Shown in pieces: positions 1 through 6,562 of a stretch of 10,723 nucleotides of DNA; the first letter of the stretch is position 1, and each line of letters begins with the position of its first letter. The notes beneath the pieces are model-generated. The model was not told the origin of the DNA and searched no databases. It saw only the letters and a program-made list of their open reading frames with translations. The DNA comes from Pseudomonadota bacterium (lineage in GTDB: Bacteria; Pseudomonadota; Gammaproteobacteria; Steroidobacterales; Steroidobacteraceae), in NCBI GenBank assembly GCA_018241455.1, contig JAFEDW010000050.1:1-10723 (forward strand). The letters run 5' to 3'. A program made the translations under genes and the position numbers.

Positions 1-977
1 CCGGCGCCCAGGTCGGCGCGCTCGGCGATGTAGCGCAGCCGGTCGAAATTCAAATTGGCGCCACTGCTGATCGCGACATAGCGCTGCCCGGCGGGCGCGC
101 CGCGCGCGACGTAGCGCTTGACGCCCGCGACCGCGAGTGCGCCGGCCGGCTCGAGCACCGCGCGCGTGTCCTCGAATACATCCTGTATCGCGGCGCAGAT
201 CTCGTCGGTGTTGACCAGCACCACTTCGTCGACGTAGCGCTTCGCCAGCGCGAAGGTTTCCTCGCCGACGCGCCGCACCGCGACACCGTCGGCAAACAAT
301 CCGACCTTGTCGAGCGTGACGCGCTTGCCGGCGCGGAGCGACTCGAACATCGCGGCGGAATCCTCGGGCTCGACGCCGATGATGCGCATGCGCGGATACA
401 GCTGCTTGACGTAGGCGGCGATGCCGGAAATCAGGCCGCCGCCGCCGATCGGCACGAAGATCGCGTCTATCTCACCGCCGGTCTGGCGGATGATCTCCAC
501 GCCGATCGTGCCCTGGCCGGCAATCACGTCCGGATCGTCGAACGGATGCACGAACACCAGGTTCTGCTCGCGCGCCAGCTCGAGCGCGTGCTCGAAGGCC
601 GTGTCGAAGATGTCGCCGTGCAGCACCACTTCGCCGCCGAGGTCGGCCACGGCACGCACCTTGATCTCGGGCGTCGTGCACGGCATGACGATGACCGAGC
701 GCACCTGGCGCGCTCGCGCCGCCAGCGCCACGCCCTGTGCGTGATTGCCGGCGGAGGCGGTGATCACGCCGCGCGCCGCGGCCGTCGAACCCAGGTGCGC
801 GATGCGGTTGTAGGCGCCGCGCAGCTTGAAGGAGAACACCGGCTGCAGGTCTTCGCGCTTCAGGCGCAACTCGTGGCCCAGGCGCCGCGACAGGCGCGGC
901 GCGTGATCGAGCGGCGATTCGATCGCCACGTCGTACACGCGCGCGGTCAGGATCTTCTGCAGGTAGTCATCGCCCAT
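1..977 (-). CDS. ilvA: Threonine ammonia-lyase (threonine deaminase), biosynthetic long form; 3' end cut by window edge
   Basis: PLP enzyme that deaminates L-threonine to 2-oxobutanoate, the committed step of isoleucine synthesis, in the cytosol. The 325 visible residues cover the whole fold-type II catalytic domain. SFKLRGAYN carries the PLP lysine (K51), SAGNHAQG follows it, the glycine loop GGGGL is at 178-182, and SSGAN is at 304-308. The frame is open at the left edge, and the sequence after SSGAN (NFDRLRYIAERADLG) matches the linker into the C-terminal ACT-like regulatory domains. I therefore infer the isoleucine-inhibited form of about 500 residues rather than the short catabolic TdcB. 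The ATG at 977 gives MGDDYLQKIL, a typical start, but there is no Shine-Dalgarno. A TAAGCT hexamer lies 7 nt upstream. The FHA gene ends 37 bp upstream on the same strand, so co-transcription is likely. Confidence 0.95.
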   Translation of the reverse strand, partial: MGDDYLQKILTARVYDVAIESPLDHAPRLSRRLGHELRLKREDLQPVFSFKLRGAYNRIAHLGSTAAARGVITASAGNHAQGVALAARARQVRSVIVMPCTTPEIKVRAVADLGGEVVLHGDIFDTAFEHALELAREQNLVFVHPFDDPDVIAGQGTIGVEIIRQTGGEIDAIFVPIGGGGLISGIAAYVKQLYPRMRIIGVEPEDSAAMFESLRAGKRVTLDKVGLFADGVAVRRVGEETFALAKRYVDEVVLVNTDEICAAIQDVFEDTRAVLEPAGALAVAGVKRYVARGAPAGQRYVAISSGANLNFDRLRYIAERADLGA

Positions 978-1014
978 GGGACAAAGCTTAAGCCATCCGC
1001 GGGCCGCGGTGGTC

Positions 1015-2358
1015 TCACTTCAGCAGGAAACGGAAGGTGGTCCGGCCGAAGGTCACGAGGTCGCCGGGCTTGAGCCCACCGCGGGTCACGCGCACGTTGT
1101 TGACGAATACGCCGTTGGTGCTGTCGAGGTCTTCCACCACGGTGCCGGTCGGGGTATCGAGCACCACGGCGTGGTGGCGGCTGATGAAATCGGCATCGAT
1201 GCACATATCGTTGTCGGGCGTGCGGCCGACGGTCGTGCGCTTGCCGAGCACGTGCACGATGTCCGCATCGCCCTCGGTGCACACCAGGATGCGCTCGTGC
1301 ACTTCGGTGGCGGCCTCCTGGCTCTCGAGGCGCGCGATGCGCACGGCATGCTGCTGCAGTTCGGCCTCGCGGCTGCGGATCAGGTCTTCGGCCGCGGCAA
1401 GGTCGCCGCGCAAGGCTTCTCCGGCCGCTTCCGCGGCCTTCAATTGCTCGCGCAGCGCCTCGGCGGCGGCGTTGCTGTCGGCCAGGTCGGTCTCGAGTTG
1501 CGCCGCGCGGCGCTGCGCGACCAGCGCGACGCTCTGCGCGTTCGCAAGCTCCTCGCGTGCGTGCGCCCGCTCGGCCTCGAGTTCGCGGGCGCGCGTCAAC
1601 GCCACCGCGCCATCGGCGATCAGCTGCTGCGCCTGGGTCTGGTTGCGCTGGTCCTGCTCGGCCAGCCGCGCTTCGAGCGCGCGTTGTTCGGCGCGCTGCG
1701 CCTCGAGCTGCGCCGCCAGGTCCGCGACCGTCTCCTCGTGGCCACGCACGATCGAATCGAAGATCTGGCGCCGCCCCTCGGTGTGCTGCAGCACTTCCTG
1801 GTGCCGGGCAGCGCGGCGCCGCAATTCCTTGATCTCGGCCTGGCTATGCGCCAGCGCCGCCTGGCTCTGCGCCAGCGCGTTCGCGTGCGCACTCGAATCG
1901 CGCCGTGCCTGGTCGGAGCGCTGCGCCTCCTGCTGTTCGCGCTGCTCCGTCAGCCGCGCGATCTCATCGCGGGACTGCTGCAACTGCGACACCAAATCCT
2001 CGCGCTGCGTCTTGTTGACGCGCAATTCCTCGCCCAGGTCGCGCAGGCGTTGTTCCAGCTGCTGCGCGTTCGCAACGGCGCTGGCCAAATCGGCCTCGAG
2101 CTGCGCTCGCTCGCTGGTGGCCGCGGCGAGGCTGGCGGTCGCAGCCGCGAGCGAGTTCGTCGCGGTCGCGAGATTGGCGCGCAGTCCATCCACTTCTTCC
2201 TGGTGCGCGCGCAGCAGGTCGTCGTGCGGCGCCGAATCCGCAATATGCGGGACCGCCCAGGTGTCGGTGCCCGCTTCCGCCGGCGGGAGGCCCGGCATTT
2301 CGGCGGTGTCATCCGGATCTGGCGGCGAATTGAGTGTCCGGCGCTTGTTCCTGCTCAT
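1015..2358 (-). CDS. Coiled-coil protein with C-terminal FHA domain
   Basis: A 447-residue protein in three parts. Residues 1-45 are acidic and proline-rich. Residues about 45-350 are a long Ala/Glu/Gln/Arg/Leu-rich heptad region, certainly coiled coil. Residues about 354-447 are a forkhead-associated (FHA) domain. The FHA landmarks are all present: V-G-R at 377-379, S-R-H-H at 393-396, the S-T-N-G turn at 413-416 and paired Asn at 420-421. FHA domains bind phosphothreonine, and the conserved R and S suggest binding is kept. No membrane segment or signal peptide is visible, so I infer a cytosolic scaffold that reads Ser/Thr phosphorylation. Its kinase and partner are not in the window. It lies between a degenerate hydrolase (71 bp upstream) and ilvA (37 bp downstream) and is probably in their operon. 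The ATG start lacks a Shine-Dalgarno. The exact role is unknown. Confidence 0.9.
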   Translation of the reverse strand: MSRNKRRTLNSPPDPDDTAEMPGLPPAEAGTDTWAVPHIADSAPHDDLLRAHQEEVDGLRANLATATNSLAAATASLAAATSERAQLEADLASAVANAQQLEQRLRDLGEELRVNKTQREDLVSQLQQSRDEIARLTEQREQQEAQRSDQARRDSSAHANALAQSQAALAHSQAEIKELRRRAARHQEVLQHTEGRRQIFDSIVRGHEETVADLAAQLEAQRAEQRALEARLAEQDQRNQTQAQQLIADGAVALTRARELEAERAHAREELANAQSVALVAQRRAAQLETDLADSNAAAEALREQLKAAEAAGEALRGDLAAAEDLIRSREAELQQHAVRIARLESQEAATEVHERILVCTEGDADIVHVLGKRTTVGRTPDNDMCIDADFISRHHAVVLDTPTGTVVEDLDSTNGVFVNNVRVTRGGLKPGDLVTFGRTTFRFLLK

Positions 2359-2429
2359 GATTGCGGCCCAAGTCTACGCGAAGCCTCCAAGGGTCGAGGC
2401 AGCAGCAGGGCAAATTGCGGGTTGAATGC

Positions 2430-2984
2430 TCAGGTCGGCTCGGCGGAGCCAAATATTCTAATTAAATCATCGAGTTGAGCCTTGACGGTGGCCGCGGTGA
2501 GCGCGGTATCCCCGGCCCCCGCCAGCGTGAGTTCGTCACAGTTTGGACAAAGCCTTCGCAGCGCGGCCATGGCCGCGGGCGTGGCTGCGGAACACACGGC
2601 GCGGCGCACGAGCGCGCCGGGCCGCGCGGCGGCCAGTGCGATGGCCACGTCGATGCCGGAGGCATGCGCCAGCACGTCGACGCGCCGCTGGCGAAGCGAA
2701 TCGAGCAGGTCGAGCAGCGCCAGCGAGTGCTGTTCCGCACCGATGGGTCCGGTGGGTGAATCCGACATGCCATGCCCGGGCAGGTCGGGCGCGTAGATCG
2801 AGCGGTCGGCGCCGAGCGGACCGAGCAGCGCCTGGAAGAATCGGCCTTCGCCCGCCGCGCCGGCGATGCACAACAACGCGGTCGCTTCGTCGAACCCGCC
2901 GCCCGGCGGAATCGCCTGGTAGACGTGCAGTTGTCCGTAGCGGCAATCGAAGTAAGTGCGGCGCAGCCGCGCGGGCGGCCTCAC
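2430..2984 (-). CDS. Short degenerate alpha/beta-hydrolase-fold protein
   Basis: A 184-residue protein with the N-terminal half of an alpha/beta hydrolase. It has an oxyanion-type strand and loop (residues 37-50, CIAGAAGEGRFF), the family motif APDLPGHGMSDSP at 65-77, and a nucleophile-elbow region at 103-120. Two things are odd. The elbow reads A-H-A-S-G (106-110), so alignment with G-H-S-x-G puts alanine 108 at the nucleophile position. The protein also ends where the cap, the acid-bearing strand and the catalytic-histidine strand of a 250-280-residue family member would follow. A CPNC pair is at 146-149. It may be a non-catalytic relic, a pseudoenzyme, or use the neighbouring S109. GTG is chosen as start because GTGA overlaps the TGA stop of the upstream gene, which implies translational coupling. 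No substrate can be named. Confidence 0.75.
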   Translation of the reverse strand: MRPPARLRRTYFDCRYGQLHVYQAIPPGGGFDEATALLCIAGAAGEGRFFQALLGPLGADRSIYAPDLPGHGMSDSPTGPIGAEQHSLALLDLLDSLRQRRVDVLAHASGIDVAIALAAARPGALVRRAVCSAATPAAMAALRRLCPNCDELTLAGAGDTALTAATVKAQLDDLIRIFGSAEPT

Positions 2985-3355
2985 TTGCGCGTCTCCGCAT
3001 CGGCGTGCAGGCGGTGCAGGAAGCGGTGCACGAGCGGCGCGGCGATGACGCCGGCGATCGCGAGCACCGCGATGCCGGAAAACAGCGCGTAGCTGCCGGC
3101 GAATATCTTGCCGGCACAGCTCGTCGGCGATGCCAGCGGACCCATCCCGGACAGGATCATCGCCGCGTTCTCATAGGCATCGACCCACGCCAGCCCGACG
3201 ATGTAGTGATACCCGAGCATGCCGCCATACAGCGCGATCGCGATCAACAGGACGCCGACGCCGAGGCTGCGCAGCTGGCGGCGCAGGTAGCGATGGAGCG
3301 GCGCGACCGGCTGCGAGATGCGTTCGAAGCCGAATGTCCTCGTGCCCTGGTTCAT
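2981..3355 (-). CDS. Small two-helix membrane protein resembling a 2TM potassium-channel pore
   Basis: From the ATG at 3355 the protein has 124 residues; an in-frame TTG at 3382 would add nine. It has a basic amphipathic N-terminus (about 10-30), a hydrophobic helix at about 31-52, a loop, and a second helix at about 83-109 followed by a basic tail. The stretch WVDAYENAAMILSGMGP (57-73), then AGKIFAGSYALFSGI (81-95), follows the order of an ion-channel-2 domain: pore helix, selectivity filter, inner helix. The filter position that reads T-x-G-Y-G-D in potassium channels reads S-G-M-G-P here. Potassium selectivity is therefore unlikely. It could be a non-selective pore or a structural relic. 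It heads the minus-strand gene group and overlaps the next gene by four bases. The channel relationship is my reading of the pattern, not a database hit. Confidence 0.75.
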   Translation of the reverse strand: MNQGTRTFGFERISQPVAPLHRYLRRQLRSLGVGVLLIAIALYGGMLGYHYIVGLAWVDAYENAAMILSGMGPLASPTSCAGKIFAGSYALFSGIAVLAIAGVIAAPLVHRFLHRLHADAETRK

Positions 3356-3362
3356 GACGCCG

Positions 3363-3394
3363 ATCGTATCGCCTGGCAGCAACCCCTATGTCAA
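3363..3394 (-). promoter_or_regulatory. Candidate promoter of the membrane-protein/hydrolase/FHA/ilvA unit
   Basis: On the minus strand a perfect -35 TTGACA (3394-3389) is followed by TACGAT (3368-3363, 4 of 6 to TATAAT). The 20-bp spacer is longer than ideal; GATACG with 18 bp is an alternative. The hexamer ends 7 nt before the ATG at 3355, so the transcript would be leaderless or nearly so. The AT-rich island around 3386-3402 stands out from the GC-rich surroundings. Confidence 0.4.
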
Positions 3395-3399
3395 ATAAT
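3394..3399 (+). promoter_or_regulatory. Candidate -10 element for the outer-membrane protein gene
   Basis: AATAAT on the plus strand matches the sigma-70 -10 consensus at 5 of 6 positions and would give a leader of about 50 nt to the ATG at 3459. No good -35 is seen 16-18 bp upstream. It overlaps the minus-strand -35 and lies inside a short inverted repeat, ATGTC (3388-3392) and GACAT (3402-3406). Divergent transcription could be controlled together here. Confidence 0.25.
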
Positions 3400-3458
3400 A
3401 GGACATGCGCGCGTTCGCGGCATGTATCCGTTGACGGTGCGGGCTGGCCAATGCTCAC

Positions 3459-5120
3459 ATGGACGCGATGACACAGGCGCCGTGGACAATCCTGCTGCTG
3501 GCCGCGCTCGCCATCGCTGCGCACGCCGGTGCGCCGTCGGGCGCCGGCAATGCGGCGCCGCTGCCGGATGACGCGGCGCTCGAGGCGGCCGGCGCGCGCA
3601 TCGGCACGATCACGATCCGCAGCGAGGAGATCTTCGACCTCAGCGATCCGCGCGAGAACAAGGCGCTGTACCGGGCCGCGAACCGCCTGCACATGAATAC
3701 GCGCGACGGCGTGATCCGCGCACAGCTGCTGTTCGCGAGCGGCGAGCCCTACCAGCACCGGTTGCTGGAGGAGACCGAGCGGAACCTGCGGCAGCTGAAT
3801 TTCCTGCGCGAGCCGCATATCCGCCCGATCGCCTGGCACGACGGCGTGGTCGACATCCTGGTCGAAACGCACGACGTGTGGACGCTGCAGCTCGGACCGA
3901 GCTACGGACGGAGCGGCGGCAAGAACGACACCTCGCTGGAATTCCAGGACCATAACCTGCTGGGCTTCGGCAAGACGCTGATCCTCGGCACCAGCCACGG
4001 CGTCGACCGCAGTTCAAACTACTCCGAGTGGCGCGACCCCGCGGTCTGGGGCAGCCATTGGCAGGACTCGTTCCGCTGGGCCAACAACAGCGATGGCCGC
4101 GATTGGCGCGTACAGCTGGCACGCCCCTTCTACGCGCTCGACGTGCACCATAGTGCCGGCCTGGCGCTCGCCGACGCGACCGGCGAGGACTCGCGTTACA
4201 GCCTCGGCAGCGAGTACGACCGCTACCAGCACGCGGCACGGCTGCTGGATGCGTACGGCGGCTGGTCGGCCGGCCTGCACATGGGGCACGTGCTGCGGCT
4301 GTCGGGCGGCTGGCGCGTAGAGCGCGACCGCTTCAACGTACTGTACGCCGGCACGCCGCCGGTGGCGCTGAACCTCGCGCCAATCCCGGGTAATCGCGAC
4401 CTCGAATTTCCGTACGTGCGCATCGACTGGCTGACTGACCAATTCCAGACCACGCGCAACCAGGACCTGATTGCGCGCACCGAGGACGTGGCGTTCGGAC
4501 TGGACGCCTCGCTGCAGTTCGGCCTGGCAGCGCCTGCATTCGGCGCCGACCGGCGCGCATGGGTGTACGCCTTCAACGCTACCTATGGCCTGAAATTCGG
4601 CGAATCGCAGCAGCTGTACGCGGGCGCCGCGGTCGCCGGGCGCAACGAATCCGGCGGCGCGGTCGATGTGCGCAGCAGCGCCAGTCTCGCCTGGTACTGG
4701 CGCACGTCGCGACGCACGCTGACGCACGTGCGCATCAGCGGCGACAGCGGCCATGCGCTCGATCTCGATCACTATTATTCGCTCGGCGGCGACAACGGCC
4801 TGCGCGGCTATCCGTTGCGCTACCAGCTGGGCGAGTCGCGCGCACAGTTGAAGATAGAGGAGCGCGTCTACACCGACTGGTCGCTGTGGCGGCTGTTCAA
4901 TATCGGCGGCGCCGCGTTCTTCGATGCGGGGCGCACCTACGGCAATAATCCGATCGGCGTGCCGCAGCTGGGCTGGTTGCGTGACGTCGGCATCGGCCTG
5001 CGCCTCGGCAACGATCGCTCCTCGCTCGGCAATGTCATCCACATCGACATCGCCACGCCGCTCGACGGCCGGAACCTCAGCAAGCTGCAGTTCCTGGTGA
5101 GCACCGAAGCGACTTTGTGA
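3459..5120 (+). CDS. BamA/TamA (D15, Omp85-superfamily) outer-membrane protein with one POTRA domain
   Basis: A 553-residue exported protein. The first 23 residues are a hydrophobic signal peptide with likely cleavage after AHA, but its n-region (MDAMTQAPW) lacks any Lys or Arg, which is unusual. An in-frame ATG at residue 4 is an alternative start; neither has a clear Shine-Dalgarno, and a stop at 3432 blocks extension. Residues about 47-141 form one POTRA-like domain that ends in VDILVETHDVWTL. The rest is alternating, aromatic-rich beta-strand sequence of a barrel. GLRGYP at 447-452 corresponds to the conserved L6 lid motif of BamA-type barrels (R449 is the invariant Arg). The C-terminus is a strand ending in Leu rather than the usual Phe or Trp. 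Role: outer-membrane assembly or transport of unknown substrate. BamA has five POTRAs and TamA three, so this is neither. Its transcription diverges from the pore-protein unit. Confidence 0.88.
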   Translation: MDAMTQAPWTILLLAALAIAAHAGAPSGAGNAAPLPDDAALEAAGARIGTITIRSEEIFDLSDPRENKALYRAANRLHMNTRDGVIRAQLLFASGEPYQHRLLEETERNLRQLNFLREPHIRPIAWHDGVVDILVETHDVWTLQLGPSYGRSGGKNDTSLEFQDHNLLGFGKTLILGTSHGVDRSSNYSEWRDPAVWGSHWQDSFRWANNSDGRDWRVQLARPFYALDVHHSAGLALADATGEDSRYSLGSEYDRYQHAARLLDAYGGWSAGLHMGHVLRLSGGWRVERDRFNVLYAGTPPVALNLAPIPGNRDLEFPYVRIDWLTDQFQTTRNQDLIARTEDVAFGLDASLQFGLAAPAFGADRRAWVYAFNATYGLKFGESQQLYAGAAVAGRNESGGAVDVRSSASLAWYWRTSRRTLTHVRISGDSGHALDLDHYYSLGGDNGLRGYPLRYQLGESRAQLKIEERVYTDWSLWRLFNIGGAAFFDAGRTYGNNPIGVPQLGWLRDVGIGLRLGNDRSSLGNVIHIDIATPLDGRNLSKLQFLVSTEATL

Positions 5121-5168
5121 AGTCGTGCGCGCGGCGGGGACAGGCTGTCGGTGTGGAAGCAAGGCGCC

Positions 5169-5174
5169 TAAACT
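5169..5174 (+). promoter_or_regulatory. Possible -10 element for the amidohydrolase gene
   Basis: TAAACT in the 82-bp gap after the outer-membrane protein gene matches TATAAT at 4 of 6. The -35 is poor (CTGTCG at 18 bp). It would leave a leader of about 22 nt that holds the Shine-Dalgarno. Read-through from the upstream gene is equally possible. Confidence 0.2.
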
Positions 5175-5189
5175 CCCGATGCCAATCGT

Positions 5190-5194
5190 GGAGG
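5190..5194 (+). promoter_or_regulatory. Shine-Dalgarno that fixes the amidohydrolase start
   Basis: GGAGG sits 8 nt before the ATG at 5203. It decides against the longer frame that opens at GTG 5125, which would put 26 non-signal-like residues before the signal peptide. It is one of only two strong Shine-Dalgarno sequences at the starts in this window. Confidence 0.85.
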
Positions 5195-5202
5195 TTGTGC
5201 CA

Positions 5203-6555
5203 ATGCACATGCGAGCCCGCTTGCGTCTTCTTTGCTGCGCACTGGCTGGCCTGATTCTGCCGGTTGCCGTGGCGCTTGCTGCGCAACCGGCGGGGCAGAA
5301 CCCGCATGCCGCAACGGTCACCGCCTACATCGGGGCCGCGCTCATCGACGGCACCGGCAAGCCCCCAATCACCGACGCGGTGATCGTCGTGCAGGCGGGC
5401 CGCATTGTCGCGCTTGGGAGTCGAGCGGATACGCCTGTGCCGCGCGGGGCCGGGAGAGTAGCCCTGGGCGGGCGCTTCGTGATTCCGGGGCTCATCAACA
5501 CGCACGTCCACCTCGCCAGCCCGCCGCTGCCTGCAGTAGCCAAGGCCTACCTTCGCAGGGAACTGTACAGCGGCGTTACCACCGTTCGGGACATGGCAGG
5601 CGACGCGCGGCTCCTGGGCGAGCTCAAGCGGGAAGCCTTGCGCGACGAGATCGCCTCGCCGGACATCTATTATTCGGCGCTGGTCTCCGGGCCGGGTTTC
5701 TTCTCTGATCCGCGCGTTGCGGTCTCCTCGGCTGGATGGAGTCCCGGTACGGCTCCGTGGATGCACTCAGTGGACGAGCAGACAGATCTGCGGCAGCTCA
5801 TCGCCGAAGCCAAGGGAACGGGCGCGACCGGGATCAAGATCTATGCGGACTTGCCGCTCGACCTGATCCGGGCCGTGACGCTGGAGGCGCACCGCCAGGG
5901 CATGAAGGTCTGGGCACATGCGTTCGTGCCGCCGACGCTGCCCGCGGAAGTTGCCGGGTCCGGTGTCGATTCGATGAGCCACGCGGATTTCGTCGCCTAC
6001 GAACTGGCAGACCCGGTCCCGCAGAAATTCAGGGACCTGCCGCCGATCGATCCCGCCGCGGCTCAACCCAACGCTCGCATCGACCGCGTGCTGCAGAAGA
6101 TGGCCCGCAACCACGTCATCCTGGATGCCACGGTCGACATCAGCTACTTCAGTCCGTCGAAATATTTTCCCCAGGGCATCGCTACCGCGATTGCCGGCGA
6201 GGCATTCCGGGATGGCGTGCTACTGTGCACGGGCACGGACGACGATCCGGATTTTCACTACACGGACAGCCGGCTACTGGATGAAATCGAGCGCCTGGTA
6301 CAAGCCTCACGCCTGAGCCCCATGGACGCCATCGCCGCGGCGACCGCCAACGGTGCACTGGTGCTCGGGCTGGCCGACCAGGTTGGCACGCTGGCTGCCG
6401 GCAAGGCCGCCGATTTCGTCGTGCTGAAGCGCAATCCGCTCGCGGACATCCGCAATCTGCGCAGCGTCGAGATGGTGGTGAAGCGCGGAAGGCAGTATCC
6501 ACGGTCGAAGTACCTGCCGGCGAACCCCGCGCTGGTCCCGGCGGGCGCGTACTGA
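5203..6555 (+). CDS. Exported metal-dependent amidohydrolase (imidazolonepropionase / Xaa-Pro dipeptidase-like family)
   Basis: A 450-residue amidohydrolase-superfamily enzyme. Residues 1-27 are a Sec signal peptide: basic n-region MHMRARLR, hydrophobic core, cleavage near ALA. It should act in the periplasm. The metal-site set is complete: HVH (H101, H103) on strand 1, the carbamylated-lysine candidate K212 in GIKIYADLP, H239 in WAHAF, H260 in SMSHADF, and D346 in CTGTD. The N- and C-terminal beta-sandwich pieces are also recognisable (IDGTGKPPITDAVIVV; GTLAAGKAADFVVLKRNPL). Related exported enzymes cleave dipeptides or cyclic amides, but substrate cannot be read from sequence. Codon use is looser than in the neighbours (AGA, CGA, CTT, AGT, GTA, GGG early in the gene), and it has a strong Shine-Dalgarno unlike them. 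Acquisition by transfer is possible. It ends 7 bp from the convergent acetolactate synthase gene. Confidence 0.9.
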   Translation: MHMRARLRLLCCALAGLILPVAVALAAQPAGQNPHAATVTAYIGAALIDGTGKPPITDAVIVVQAGRIVALGSRADTPVPRGAGRVALGGRFVIPGLINTHVHLASPPLPAVAKAYLRRELYSGVTTVRDMAGDARLLGELKREALRDEIASPDIYYSALVSGPGFFSDPRVAVSSAGWSPGTAPWMHSVDEQTDLRQLIAEAKGTGATGIKIYADLPLDLIRAVTLEAHRQGMKVWAHAFVPPTLPAEVAGSGVDSMSHADFVAYELADPVPQKFRDLPPIDPAAAQPNARIDRVLQKMARNHVILDATVDISYFSPSKYFPQGIATAIAGEAFRDGVLLCTGTDDDPDFHYTDSRLLDEIERLVQASRLSPMDAIAAATANGALVLGLADQVGTLAAGKAADFVVLKRNPLADIRNLRSVEMVVKRGRQYPRSKYLPANPALVPAGAY

Positions 6556-6562
6556 GCGTCCT

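Noticed and set aside
976..2478. 500-residue plus-strand open frame opposite the FHA gene
   Set aside because: It is a shadow of the coiled-coil gene in GC-rich DNA. Its translation is a low-complexity Arg/Leu/Ala/Gln mix with no domain, while the minus frame has a clear FHA domain.
5125..5202. N-terminal extension of the amidohydrolase from GTG 5125
   Set aside because: The Shine-Dalgarno GGAGG at 5190-5194 and the signal peptide beginning MHMRARLR both point to ATG 5203.
4014..5321. 435-residue minus-strand open frame opposite the outer-membrane protein gene
   Set aside because: Antisense shadow; no domain, signal or plausible start, whereas the plus frame has POTRA, barrel and GLRGYP.
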